A DNA stretch of 64,000 nucleotides from Streptomyces sp. ML-6 (GTDB lineage: Bacteria > Actinomycetota > Actinomycetes > Streptomycetales > Streptomycetaceae): contig NZ_JAOTIK010000001.1 of the NCBI RefSeq assembly GCF_030116705.1, positions 4,926,501 through 4,990,500 of the forward strand. Direction: 5' to 3'. Position 1 is the first letter of the stretch. Each line of letters starts with the position of its first letter. Under the pieces are notes generated by a model, which was given only the letters and a program-made list of their open reading frames with translations, did not search any database and was not told the origin of the DNA. Both the position numbers and the translations under genes were made by a program. This document shows, piece by piece, positions 1 to 8,250 of the stretch.

Positions 1-2255
1 GTGCGGAAGTTCTTGTACGTGTCGAGGAGCCAGCCGTAGGAGTAGCTGGTGTCCTTGGTCGTGAACTGGAGGTCGGGCGCGGCCAGCAGGGACTTCGCCC
101 CGGCGGCGGGCACGGTGATGTTCACCGGCTTGGCCTTGCGCGCGTCGAGCGTCACGGTGAGGTTCTTGGTGACGTCCAGCTTCGGATGGGCCAGCCAGTC
201 GGCGCCCTTGGAGTAGTCCTCGGGGTCGACGGTGACGGTCTCGTTCAGCGCGTAACGGCCCTTGGGGACCCGGATCTTTGCCGTACCGTCGGTGCTCGTC
301 GGGGAGAACCACTGGTCGAGCGCCGTGCCCGAGAGGCCGAAGAGGTCGGTCTCGGCGAACTCGGCCGGCTTGCCGTCGCGCCCGATGCTCTTGACGGTGA
401 CGTCGTACGACTCGACCTCGCGCTCGACTGCGGCCGCCGTGCGGATGCTCTGGCCGCCGCCGGTCCCGACGACGTACGCGGAGTAGACGCCGTCGGCGGT
501 GCCGCCGAGCTTGGTGTTCACGGTCAGCGGCACGTCGGCGGTGCCGCCCGCGGGGACGGTGACCTTGTCGGCGCCGAGGGTGAAGAAGCCGGCCGGGGCG
601 GGCTTGCCCTTCGGGCCGGTCGCGGTGACCGCGAGGTCGAGGGTGACGTCACTGGTGCCGAGGTTGCGGTACGTCACCTGCTTGGTGACCGGGGTGTCGT
701 CGGTGTGCGGCCACTGCTGGAGGCCGAAGCTCAGCGAGGCCGGCTCGGCGACGACGGTCTGGGCGATCGCCCGGTCGACGGAGATCCGGCCCGTGCCCTG
801 CTCGAACGGGGTGTACGCGCCCGGCTTTGTCGAGGCGGTGAGCGCGCCCTTGAGCTCGGCGTACTTCCACTCCGGATGCTGCTGCTTGAGGAGCGCGGCG
901 GCGCCCGCGACGTGCGGGGTCGCCATCGACGTGCCGGAGATCGTCAGGTAGCCCGGCGGGTTCTGCCCGACCTCCTGGTCGATGGCGGAACCGGGGGCGG
1001 CGGCGGCCGTGATGTCCACGCCGGGGGCGGTGACGTCGGGCTTGATCGCGCTGTCGCCCAGGCGCGGGCCGCGGCTGGAGAACTCCGCCAGGGCGTCCTT
1101 GTCGTCGACGGCGCCGACGGTCAGCGCGGCGTCCGCACTGCCGGGGGAACCGACGGTGCCGGCGTCGGGGCCCTCGTTGCCCGCCGCGATGGCGAACAGG
1201 ACGCCCTTGTCGGCCGACAGCTTGTTGACCGCCGCCTCCAGCGGGTCGATCTCGGGGGTGTCGCTGCCGCCGAGGCTCAGGTTGACGATGTCGGCGCCCT
1301 GCGCGACCGCCCACTCGATCCCGGCCAGGATGCCGGAGTCGTCGCCGAAGCCGTCGTCGTCGAGGACCTTGCCCTCCAGGAGCTTGGCGTCCGGGGCCAC
1401 GCCCTTGAACTTGCCGCCCGACTTGGCGCCCGTACCGGCCGCGATCGACGAGACGTGGGTGCCGTGGCCGACCCGGTCCTTGGCGTCGGGGGAGGAGGTG
1501 AAGTTCTTCGTGGCGAGGATCTGGCCCTTGAGGTCGGGGTGGGTGGCGTCCACTCCGGTGTCCAGGACGGCGATCTTGACGCCCTTCCCGGTGTAACCGG
1601 CCTTCCACGCGGCCGGGGTGCCGATCTGCGGGACGCTCTTGTCGAGGCTCGCCCTGCGCACGCCGTCCAGCCAGACCCGGTCGATCCCGGCGGCGGTGGT
1701 GAGCCGGCCGCCGCGGGAGGTCTTGCTGGTCAGCGCCTGCCAGATGTCCCCGGCGTCGCGCTGCGGGGTGACCACCGACTCGGCGTTCAGCGTCTTCAGG
1801 GTCCGGGCGACCCGGGTGGAACCGGCGTCGTGGACCTCGGCCTTCGCGGTGGCGGCCTTCGCGCCCCGGTAGGAGACGATCAGCTTCAGGCCCGACTTCT
1901 GGGCCCGGCGGTTCTCCGCCCGGCTCAGCTCGGTGATGTCGAACAGCCGGCGGTCCAGCTTCCCGGAGCTGATCAGCCGGTGTGCGTCGGCCGGGACGAG
2001 CAGGGTGTGCCCGTCGTGCACCCGGCGCTGCACGGGTATGTGCTCGCGTCCCTTCGCGGCGCGGAAGCCGATGACCCGGCCCTTGGCGTCCACCGTGACG
2101 AGGTCACCGGTGATCAGCGTCAGCCGGTGCTGGGCCGGGGACTTGGTGCCGGTGGGCCGGGTGGTGTCGGACTGGGCGACGGCCGGGCTGGTCATCCCGG
2201 CCGCGAGCGCCACGGCGGCTGCCATGGCGACGGTCGAAACACACGCGTTTTTCAC
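1..2255 (-). CDS. S8 family subtilisin-like serine protease (C-terminus cut off by window edge)
   Basis: Secreted endopeptidase of the subtilase family; 751 codons lie in the window and the reading frame runs off the left edge. The GTG start at 2255 gives a signal-like N-terminus (MKNACVSTVAMAAAVALAAG followed by a cleavable Ala-rich stretch). The catalytic triad is visible: Asp in AVLDTGVD (about residue 231), His in GHGTHV (about 266) and Ser in SGTSMATPH (about 440). About 190 residues of propeptide precede the catalytic domain, and a long C-terminal region with immunoglobulin-like beta character follows it. Alternative internal ATG starts would remove part of the signal peptide, so GTG is preferred. 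The overlapping plus-strand frames are shadows of this gene. Confidence 0.93.
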   Translation of the reverse strand, partial: MKNACVSTVAMAAAVALAAGMTSPAVAQSDTTRPTGTKSPAQHRLTLITGDLVTVDAKGRVIGFRAAKGREHIPVQRRVHDGHTLLVPADAHRLISSGKLDRRLFDITELSRAENRRAQKSGLKLIVSYRGAKAATAKAEVHDAGSTRVARTLKTLNAESVVTPQRDAGDIWQALTSKTSRGGRLTTAAGIDRVWLDGVRRASLDKSVPQIGTPAAWKAGYTGKGVKIAVLDTGVDATHPDLKGQILATKNFTSSPDAKDRVGHGTHVSSIAAGTGAKSGGKFKGVAPDAKLLEGKVLDDDGFGDDSGILAGIEWAVAQGADIVNLSLGGSDTPEIDPLEAAVNKLSADKGVLFAIAAGNEGPDAGTVGSPGSADAALTVGAVDDKDALAEFSSRGPRLGDSAIKPDVTAPGVDITAAAAPGSAIDQEVGQNPPGYLTISGTSMATPHVAGAAALLKQQHPEWKYAELKGALTASTKPGAYTPFEQGTGRISVDRAIAQTVVAEPASLSFGLQQWPHTDDTPVTKQVTYRNLGTSDVTLDLAVTATGPKGKPAPAGFFTLGADKVTVPAGGTADVPLTVNTKLGGTADGVYSAYVVGTGGGQSIRTAAAVEREVESYDVTVKSIGRDGKPAEFAETDLFGLSGTALDQWFSPTSTDGTAKIRVPKGRYALNETVTVDPEDYSKGADWLAHPKLDVTKNLTVTLDARKAKPVNITVPAAGAKSLLAAPDLQFTTKDTSYSYGWLLDTYKNFR

Positions 2256-2431
2256 GTGTCTGCGCAACTCTCCCCCTGGAGAATCAGGCGGCCCCGAGGG
2301 CCACTGGTCAGTCGGCACGACGGCGACGCCGGTGCCGGCCGGTTCACGTACCTAGAGGGGGAATGGGGCAGACGGGTTCACAGAAGGCGCACAGGCCAAC
2401 GGAGTTGACCGAAGATCACCGGTCCGGAGCC

Positions 2432-2515
2432 ACGCGGAACGGCCTGGGACGGTCAGGGGGCGACGCGGAATGGCCCGGGACGGTCAGGGGGCGACGCGGA
2501 ATGGCCCGGGCCGGC
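2432..2515. repeat. 31-bp GC-rich tandem repeat (about 2.7 copies)
   Basis: The word ACGCGGAA recurs at 2432, 2463 and 2494, exactly 31 bp apart, with nearly identical sequence between copies. It lies in the 340-bp gap between the divergent protease and STAS genes (2256-2595). I see no other feature in that gap; promoters for both genes should also be there. Confidence 0.8.
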
Positions 2516-2595
2516 CGCAGACGGCCGAGGAGAAGTACCGGACCGGGCAACGATGAGTTTCGGCCGCCGCGTCGGTCTCCCCTGATGTGGAAGCC

Positions 2596-2973
2596 ATGAC
2601 CCCGATCGTTTTCGTCGTCACCGGCCGCGTCACCAGGGACGCGGTGCCGGGACTCTGTGCCGAGCTGGAGGCGCTGCTGCACGGCCCCGACGGCGCCGCC
2701 CGCGACCCGGACGCCGGGGTGGACTGCGACGTGGGCGGGGTCGTACGGGCGGACCTGGCCCTGGTCGAGGCGGTGGCGCGACTGGTGCTCGTCGCACGCC
2801 GGACGGGCGGCCGAAGGCTACGGCTGCGCAACGCGTCCCCGGAACTGCGGAACCTGCTGGACCTGGTGGGACTGGCCGAGGTGATGGACGTGACGAGCGA
2901 TGCGGGCGCAACTGACGCAAGGGGCGCGCGGGACGCGAACCGCGGGACGGGCGCGGCGGAGACCGCGGGCTGA
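2596..2973 (+). CDS. STAS-domain protein (anti-sigma factor antagonist-like)
   Basis: A 125-residue protein with the alternating beta/alpha pattern of a STAS domain: a start strand (IVFVVTGRV), a middle strand followed by DVGGVVRADLALVEAVARL, and a C-terminal helix-strand (GRRLRLRNASPELRNLLDLVGL). The last motif is typical of SpoIIAA-like antagonists in Streptomyces. The serine normally phosphorylated before the second helix is not obvious (the segment reads DCDVGGVVRAD), so regulation by an anti-sigma kinase is uncertain. ATG at 2596 is preferred over an upstream GTG at 2587. The last 25 residues are low-complexity Ala/Gly/Thr. The gene is divergent from the protease and convergent with the next gene. 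Confidence 0.7.
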   Translation: MTPIVFVVTGRVTRDAVPGLCAELEALLHGPDGAARDPDAGVDCDVGGVVRADLALVEAVARLVLVARRTGGRRLRLRNASPELRNLLDLVGLAEVMDVTSDAGATDARGARDANRGTGAAETAG

Positions 2974-3105
2974 CGACCCCGCGCCCGGTCCCACCCGCCG
3001 AATCCCCCTTTGCCACCTTGCCAAATCCCGGTTCGCCACCCCTTCCCTGCCCACCCCGCCCCTGCTCGACTGGCCCCTGATCGCCAGGCTTCGTACCCGT
3101 CCCGT

Positions 3106-3423
3106 TCAGTCCCCCTCGCCGCCGGACGGCACGGACCGGGCCGAGTCGCAGACCCTCACACCGACGGAGGCCTTCCCGTCGGCCGCGACCTTCGTCAGTG
3201 CGGCGGACGAGTTCGGGGAGGCGCTGGGGCCCGGCGGCGCCGCCACGAAGTCCCCGCAGGCGGACTCGGGCTGCGGCCCCGGCTCCGCCCCGGAGGACGG
3301 CGGCGTCACCGGGGCCGGGCCGCCGGTGGCGGAGGGCTCGCCCATCCACCGGCTCACCCCCCAGCCACCGGCCGCCAGCACCACCCAGCCGGCCACCAGC
3401 CCGTTCCGTATTCCGCGTCTCAC
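3106..3423 (-). CDS. Small single-pass membrane protein downstream of ECF sigma factor
   Basis: A 105-residue protein with a GTG start, one N-terminal transmembrane segment (about residues 8-24, NGLVAGWVVLAAGGWGVSRW) and a Pro/Ser-rich extracytoplasmic part with two cysteines. It starts 10 bp after the stop of the sigma factor gene, so the two are very probably co-transcribed. A small membrane protein directly behind a sigma gene is often a regulator or target of that sigma factor, but no anti-sigma motif (such as HxxxCxxC) is visible. The function is therefore open. Confidence 0.62.
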   Translation of the reverse strand: MRRGIRNGLVAGWVVLAAGGWGVSRWMGEPSATGGPAPVTPPSSGAEPGPQPESACGDFVAAPPGPSASPNSSAALTKVAADGKASVGVRVCDSARSVPSGGEGD

Positions 3424-3433
3424 CGGCCCGGCC

Positions 3434-4426
3434 TCACACCGCCGCGTCGCCGTCGAGGTGGTCCGGCAGCCCGAAGAGCGGGAACCAGCGCGGCGTGTCC
3501 AGGAAGCAGTGCATCCCGGTGATGGAGCCCTCCGAGATGTCGATGACCTGCACCGCCCACGGCACGAACCCGGGGCCTTCCGGATTCGGCTTGTAGTGGG
3601 CGAACGCCGGGGTGCCGTTGGCGGACGTCGGCACCAGGCGGGAGCCCGCGCAGCCCGCGCCGATGGAGAGCATGAAGCCGGTGATGTCGTCGTGCCCCTG
3701 GAGCCAGAGGTCGAACGGCGGCATGGTCATCACCGCGTCCTCGTGGAGCAGCGCGGTCAGCGCCGCCATGTCGTAGCCCTCGAAGGCCGCCACGTACCGC
3801 TCCAGGAGCTTGCGCTGCTCCTCGTCGAGCGGATTCGCGGTGTCCGCGGTCTTCCCCTCCTGCTCCGTGAGGGTGGCCCGGGCCCGCTGGAGGGCGCTGT
3901 TGACGGAGGCCACCGAGGTGTCCAGCAGCTCGGCGACCTCGCTCGCCTTCCAGGCCAGCACCTCGCGCAGGATCAGCACGGCCCGCTGCTTGGGCGGCAG
4001 GTGCTGGAGCGCGGCGACGAACGCCAGCCGCACCGACTCCCGCGCCACGGCGGCCTCCGCCGGGTCGGCCACCGTCGGCAGGATGCGGCCGTCCGGCATC
4101 GGCTCCAGCCAGGTGTTCTCCGGCAGCGGGTTGAGCGCTGCCCGGGCGAGCGGCGTCGGCCCCGTCAGGTCGACGGGACGGGCCCGCTTGCTGCCCGCTT
4201 TCAGCATGTCCAGACAGACGTTGGTGGCGATGCGGTACAGCCAGGACCGCAGCGAGGAACGCCCCTCGAACTTCTCGAAGTTCCGCCAGGCACGCACCAG
4301 CGTGTCCTGCACGGCGTCCTCCGCCTCGAAGGCCGAGCCGAGCATCCGGTAGCAGTAGCCGGTCAGCTCGACCCGGTGCCCCTCCAGACGGCTGTCGATG
4401 TCCGTCGTCGCCGTCAGATCACTCAT
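3434..4426 (-). CDS. ECF-type sigma-70 factor with C-terminal SnoaL-like domain (SigG/TIGR02960-like)
   Basis: An RNA polymerase sigma factor of 330 residues. Region 2 covers about residues 18-85 (YCYRMLGSAFEAEDAVQDTL, then RSWLYRIATNVCLDML). Region 4 covers about 135-195 (LPPKQRAVLILREVLAWKAS, then VASVNSALQRAR). The last 130 residues form a SnoaL/NTF2-like domain (ERYVAAFEGYDMAALTALLH and ITGMHCFLDTPRWFPLF). Sigma factors with this extra domain usually lack a classical anti-sigma factor, and the domain itself modulates activity. I chose the ATG beginning MSDLTATTD; an in-frame ATG 14 codons upstream (4468) is less conserved in character. A small membrane protein gene follows 10 bp downstream. 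Confidence 0.88.
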   Translation of the reverse strand: MSDLTATTDIDSRLEGHRVELTGYCYRMLGSAFEAEDAVQDTLVRAWRNFEKFEGRSSLRSWLYRIATNVCLDMLKAGSKRARPVDLTGPTPLARAALNPLPENTWLEPMPDGRILPTVADPAEAAVARESVRLAFVAALQHLPPKQRAVLILREVLAWKASEVAELLDTSVASVNSALQRARATLTEQEGKTADTANPLDEEQRKLLERYVAAFEGYDMAALTALLHEDAVMTMPPFDLWLQGHDDITGFMLSIGAGCAGSRLVPTSANGTPAFAHYKPNPEGPGFVPWAVQVIDISEGSITGMHCFLDTPRWFPLFGLPDHLDGDAAV

Positions 4427-4675
4427 CGCTCCACCCCTGTTGCGCTGTGACACCGCCCACTTCGGCACTCCGGAAGCTACAGCAGGCCACTGACAACAGG
4501 GGCGGAAAGTACCGAAGCCGCCCTTGCCGCAGCCGTGTTCCAGTCGCGTTCGGGGACGAGTTCCGGCCGACTTCCGACCGGACTCCGAGCGGGCCCCGGC
4601 CGGGCTCGGTCCGGGCCTGAGGAAGGGCCCGGGGAAGGGCCCGGGGCCGAGGTCCGGTCGGCGGGGCGGGCCGGA

Positions 4676-5392
4676 TCAGGTGCCGGGCTTGCGCCCGTAC
4701 ACGTGGACGTCGTCGCCGTTCCGCAGCAACTTCCAGTACGACTTCGCGTCGGCGGGCCGCATGTTGACGCAGCCGTGCGACCCCGGCGGGTTCCACATCT
4801 TCACGCCCACCGAGTGGAACGCCTGCCCGCCGTCGAAGAACTGCGCGTACGGCATGGCCACGTGGTAGATCGACGAGACGTGGTCGATGTTCCGCCAGTA
4901 GATCTTCTTGGACCCGGTGCGGGTCTCGTACCCGTTGCGCCCGGTCCGCACCGGCACGGGGCCGAACTTCAGCTTGCTGCCGTCCTGGATCCAGCTCAGC
5001 TGCCGGGTCAGGTCGACGCAGGCGATGCGCCCCTTGTTGGTGGGGCACTTCTTGTCCTTGTTCGGGTTCTTTCCGGCCGCCTTCTGGGCGGTGAGCGTCT
5101 TCATCGTGCGCCAGGTGACCGGCCCCGCGTACCCGATGGTGGGGGTGACGCCGTACGTGCTCTGGAACGACCGGATCGCCTTGCAGTCGGCGGACGACTG
5201 CTTGCCGTCGACCGGCCGGTGGAGGTACTTCTCGACCTGCTTCTGGTACGGCCCGGTGGACTTCGTGCAGGACGCCGCCTGCGCCGACCCGCCGGTACCG
5301 ATGACCAGGGCGGGCACCGAGGCCAGCCCCGCGACCGTCAGCGCGATGCCGCGCCGCAGCCGTACTCCCCGTATGTTCCCCGTGACTCCCAT
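4676..5392 (-). CDS. L,D-transpeptidase with N-terminal peptidoglycan-binding domain
   Basis: A 238-residue secreted cell-wall enzyme that forms or edits 3-3 peptidoglycan cross-links. Residues 1-38 are a signal peptide ending at AQA-A. Residues 45-105 form a peptidoglycan-binding 1 domain (VDGKQSSADCKAIRSFQ ... GPVTWRTM). The YkuD catalytic domain follows, with the active-site signature HSVGVKMWNPPGSHGCVNM including the nucleophile Cys near the C-terminus. The start at 5392 (MGVTGN) is preferred; an upstream start 13 codons earlier would disturb the signal peptide. A second transpeptidase of different architecture is encoded at 49.4 kb. Confidence 0.92.
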   Translation of the reverse strand: MGVTGNIRGVRLRRGIALTVAGLASVPALVIGTGGSAQAASCTKSTGPYQKQVEKYLHRPVDGKQSSADCKAIRSFQSTYGVTPTIGYAGPVTWRTMKTLTAQKAAGKNPNKDKKCPTNKGRIACVDLTRQLSWIQDGSKLKFGPVPVRTGRNGYETRTGSKKIYWRNIDHVSSIYHVAMPYAQFFDGGQAFHSVGVKMWNPPGSHGCVNMRPADAKSYWKLLRNGDDVHVYGRKPGT

Positions 5393-5487
5393 TACGCCGA
5401 CTCCCCTTCGCGCGCCGTGAGGTGCTTCCACCTGTTGGACGCGCGCCGGGGAGCCGATGGTTGTGCGCCGTATGTCTCAGTTCCGTA

Positions 5488-5509
5488 CGGGTACCGGATC
5501 CGGTACCCG
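5488..5509. promoter_or_regulatory. 22-bp perfect palindrome, candidate operator
   Basis: A perfect 22-bp inverted repeat without a spacer, centred on GGATCC (GGTACCGGATCCGGTACC within it). It lies 96 bp upstream of the L,D-transpeptidase start and 53 bp beyond the MFS gene stop. With no loop it is a poor hairpin terminator but a good dimer-binding site. No regulator can be assigned. Confidence 0.45.
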
Positions 5510-5561
5510 GGCGAGTGCGGGAGGGCGGGAGGGCGGGAGTGCAGGAGGGTGGGCCGGGGAT

Positions 5562-6884
5562 TCAGGCCCGTACGGCTGTCACCGGCGAGGTCCGGAGCCG
5601 TTCGGCGCGGGCGGCCCGCGAGCCGTACAGCGTGATCGACACGACGCCGAGCACCGCGAACAGCCCCAGCGCCACGGTCCCGGCCCAGCCGCCCGCGTGG
5701 AAGGCGACCGCGCCGAGCGTGCCGCCCGCGCTGGAGCCCAGGTAGTACGCGGACTGGTAGAGCGCCGACGCCTGGGCGCGGCCCTTGGTCGCCGTACGGC
5801 TCACGGACGAGGAGGCGACCGCGTGCCCGGCGAAGAAGCCCGCCGTGATCAGGACCAGGCCGAGGAGCACGGCGGCCAGCCGGTCGGCGAGGGAGAGGAG
5901 CAGCCCGGCGGCGGTGGTGGAGACGGCCAGGTACAGCGCCCCCCGGCGGCCGAGCCGGGCGACCAGCTTGCCGGCCGCGGCGGAGGAGACCGTACCGACG
6001 AGGTAGACCAGGAAGATCGAGCCGACGACACCCTGCGGGAGGTTGAACGGCGCCTCCACCAGGCGGTAGCCGATCACCGTGTAGACCGCGCCGAACACCG
6101 TCATGAACAGTGCGCCGATCGCGTACAGTCGGCGCAGCAGCGGGTCGGCGAGGTGGCCGCCCACGGTCCTGGCGAGGGCCTTCGGGTTCAGCGTCCCGGG
6201 GGTGAAGTGCCGGGCCCGGGGGATCATGAAGTGGAAGATCACCGCGCAGGCCAGGGCCATCAGCCCGACCGCGCCGAGCGCCGCCCGCCAGCCCCACAGC
6301 TGGGCGATCCAGCCGGTGACGATGCGGCCGCTCATGCCGCCGATGCTGTTGCCGGCCACGAACAGTCCGATCGCGGCGACCAGCGCCTTCGGCCGTACCT
6401 CCTCCGCCAGGTACGCCATCGCGGAGGCGGGCAGTCCGGCCAGTGCCGCGCCCTGGACGGCGCGCAGCGCGATCAGCCAGCCCAGCGAGGGGGCGAAGGG
6501 CACGAGCAGCCCGACCAGTACGGCGACCGTCAGCGACGCGGTCATCATCTGCCGCCGCCCGAACCGCTCGGAGAGCGCGCTCAGTGGCAGTACGCACAGG
6601 GCCAGCGCACCCGTCGCGGCGGAGACCGTCCAGCTGGCCTGGCCGGCCGTGGCGCCGAAGGAGGCGGAGACGGCGGGCAGCAGGGCCTGGGTGGAGTAGA
6701 GGAGCGCGAAGGTCGCGACGCCTGCGGCGAAGAGCGCGAAGCTCATCCGGCGGTAGCCGGGGCGGCCGGGTTCGAGACGATCCGTCGCGGCGGGCGCGGC
6801 GGGCGCGGCGGTGGCGGCGGCGGGGGACGGCTGGGACGAGGCGGCCACGACGAGCGTGGACGCCCCGGTACTGGCAGGAGGCAT
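5562..6884 (-). CDS. MFS transporter (YnfM-like drug/metabolite efflux)
   Basis: A 440-residue integral membrane protein with about 12 hydrophobic segments after an Ala/Pro-rich N-terminal tail of some 45 residues. The MFS signature between helices 2 and 3 is present as LSALSERFGRRQMM, and the second half repeats it at KLVARLGRRGALYL. The order and length fit the YnfM/arabinose-efflux branch. It is divergently transcribed from the LysR gene at 6947, the classic arrangement for a LysR-controlled exporter. The substrate cannot be read from the sequence. Confidence 0.88.
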   Translation of the reverse strand: MPPASTGASTLVVAASSQPSPAAATAAPAAPAATDRLEPGRPGYRRMSFALFAAGVATFALLYSTQALLPAVSASFGATAGQASWTVSAATGALALCVLPLSALSERFGRRQMMTASLTVAVLVGLLVPFAPSLGWLIALRAVQGAALAGLPASAMAYLAEEVRPKALVAAIGLFVAGNSIGGMSGRIVTGWIAQLWGWRAALGAVGLMALACAVIFHFMIPRARHFTPGTLNPKALARTVGGHLADPLLRRLYAIGALFMTVFGAVYTVIGYRLVEAPFNLPQGVVGSIFLVYLVGTVSSAAAGKLVARLGRRGALYLAVSTTAAGLLLSLADRLAAVLLGLVLITAGFFAGHAVASSSVSRTATKGRAQASALYQSAYYLGSSAGGTLGAVAFHAGGWAGTVALGLFAVLGVVSITLYGSRAARAERLRTSPVTAVRA

Positions 6885-6911
6885 GTTTCGAAAGTAGACC
6901 TCTCCATTTCA

Positions 6912-6924
6912 TGCGTCCAATGCA
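6912..6924. promoter_or_regulatory. Candidate LysR-type T-N11-A site in divergent promoter
   Basis: The 62-bp divergent intergenic region between the MFS and LysR genes contains TGCGTCCAATGCA, which fits the T-N11-A rule with a short TGC/GCA dyad. It sits 22 bp from the LysR start and 28 bp from the MFS start. The assignment is by position and family convention only. Confidence 0.4.
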
Positions 6925-6946
6925 CAAAACGGCGATAATCAATCCC

Positions 6947-7900
6947 ATGGTGCATGAACACAGCTCACGGCCTCGGCTGTCACCGGGTAGTTACGAAGAA
7001 GACATCCGCGCCGTGCTCGCACCGCGCCTGGCCCACTTCGCGGCGGTGGCCCGCCACGAACACGTCACGCGCGCCGCGCAGGAACTCGGCGTCCCGCAGT
7101 CGACGCTGTCGCGGGCGATGGTCAGGCTCGAACAGGACCTGGGCGTCGCCCTGTTCGCCCGCAAGGGCCGCACGGTCTCGCTCACCCCGGCGGGCCGCAC
7201 CTTCCTCGGCTCCGCCGAGCGGGCCCTGGCCGAGGTGGAGAAGGCCGCCGACTCGGTCCGGGCCGACGCCGACCCGGCCACCGGCAAGGTCGCCTTCGGT
7301 TTCCTGCACACCATGGGCTCGGAGACCGTCCCCGCCCTCATCCGCGCCTTCCGCGCCGACCACCCCCGGGTCCGCTTCCAGCTCGTGCAGAACTACGGCG
7401 AGGCAATGCTCGAACGCCTCCGGGCCGGCGGCCTCGACCTCTGCCTCACCTCACCGGTCCCGGACGCCCCCGACCTGGTCGCCCGCCGCCTGGACGAACA
7501 GCGCCTGCGCCTCGTCGTCCCCGACGACCACCGCCTCGCCGGCCGCCGCCGGATCCGCCTCGCGGAGGCCGCCGACGAAAAGTTCGTCACCCTGGAACCG
7601 GGCTACGGCCTGCGCCGGATCACCGACGACCTGTGCGCCGAGGCGGGCTTCACCCCCCGGGTGGCCTTCGAGGGCGAGGAGGCGGAAACCCTCCGCGGCC
7701 TGGTGGCCGCCGGCCTGGGCGTGGCCCTTCTCCCCCCTCCGGCGGTGGCCCGCCCCGGAGTCGTCGAACTGACGGTCACGGCCCCGAGAGCCGCCCGCGA
7801 AATCGGCGTCGCCTGGCTCGACGGCCACCCCGACACCCCACCGGTGGCCGCCTTCAAACGCTTCCTCCTGTCCCGCCGGGGACACCTGCTGCCGGACTGA
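6947..7900 (+). CDS. LysR family transcriptional regulator
   Basis: A 317-residue regulator. The winged helix-turn-helix occupies about residues 20-78 (HFAAVARHEHVTRAAQELGV, then PQSTLSRAMVRLEQDLGVALF). The periplasmic-binding-like effector domain covers 105-310 (KVAFGFLHTMGSETVPALIR and GLVAAGLGVALLPPPAV). ATG at 6947 is chosen because an ORF reading further upstream crosses the divergent promoter. It probably controls the adjacent MFS gene and itself. The 3' end is followed by an intergenic region carrying a CRISPR-like element. Confidence 0.9.
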   Translation: MVHEHSSRPRLSPGSYEEDIRAVLAPRLAHFAAVARHEHVTRAAQELGVPQSTLSRAMVRLEQDLGVALFARKGRTVSLTPAGRTFLGSAERALAEVEKAADSVRADADPATGKVAFGFLHTMGSETVPALIRAFRADHPRVRFQLVQNYGEAMLERLRAGGLDLCLTSPVPDAPDLVARRLDEQRLRLVVPDDHRLAGRRRIRLAEAADEKFVTLEPGYGLRRITDDLCAEAGFTPRVAFEGEEAETLRGLVAAGLGVALLPPPAVARPGVVELTVTAPRAAREIGVAWLDGHPDTPPVAAFKRFLLSRRGHLLPD

Positions 7901-8250
7901 ACGAGGCCGCCGCAGCGACGGCCGGGGGCACCTTGCCGTTACGGACTCGCGCGCGGGGGCCACGCCACGGCGGCGGTGACGGCCGAGGGGATGTCGGGAC
8001 CACCCCCGCACGCGCGGGGACCATTCCGGAAGGGAAGTCCCGGTGCGGGAACGGGGACCACCCCCGCACGCGCGGGGACCATAGTCCATGACCTGCGACG
8101 TTACCGCGCCCGAGTGCCGATTTTGCCCACTTTCGCAGATTCCGGCATAACGGCGATAAGGGTGGTCCCGCTCGAGTGGTCGGGCGGCCTCCGCGCGGTG
8201 CGGTCATCCTGAATCATTTGCTCAGCTCCTCAACTCCCCAAATCCCTCAG
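7901..8250. other. Gene-free interval between LysR and hydrolase genes
   Basis: These 350 bp lie between convergent genes. Apart from the two-copy CRISPR-like element described separately, I see no ORF with coding character and no strong terminator hairpin. Confidence 0.5.
7996..8082 (-). CRISPR. Orphan two-repeat type I-E-like CRISPR element
   Basis: Two identical 29-bp repeats (7996-8024 and 8054-8082) flank a 29-bp spacer. Read on the minus strand, each repeat contains the core GGTCCCCGCGCGTGCGGGG, which matches type I-E repeats in layout (TCCCCGCGC loop GCGGGG). The period is 58 bp, about 3 bp shorter than the 61 bp usual for type I-E, which suggests a decayed or trimmed unit. No cas gene is in the window. 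It may be a remnant array end or a stray copy of the host array repeat. Confidence 0.72.

Noticed and set aside
186..2408. Long plus-strand open frame of 740 codons
   Set aside because: It is the antisense of the S8 protease; the protein is Arg/Gly/Val-rich without any domain, a typical shadow in GC-rich DNA.
2900..4450. Plus-strand frame of 516 codons over the sigma factor gene
   Set aside because: Antisense shadow of the sigma factor; no hydrophobic or catalytic pattern.
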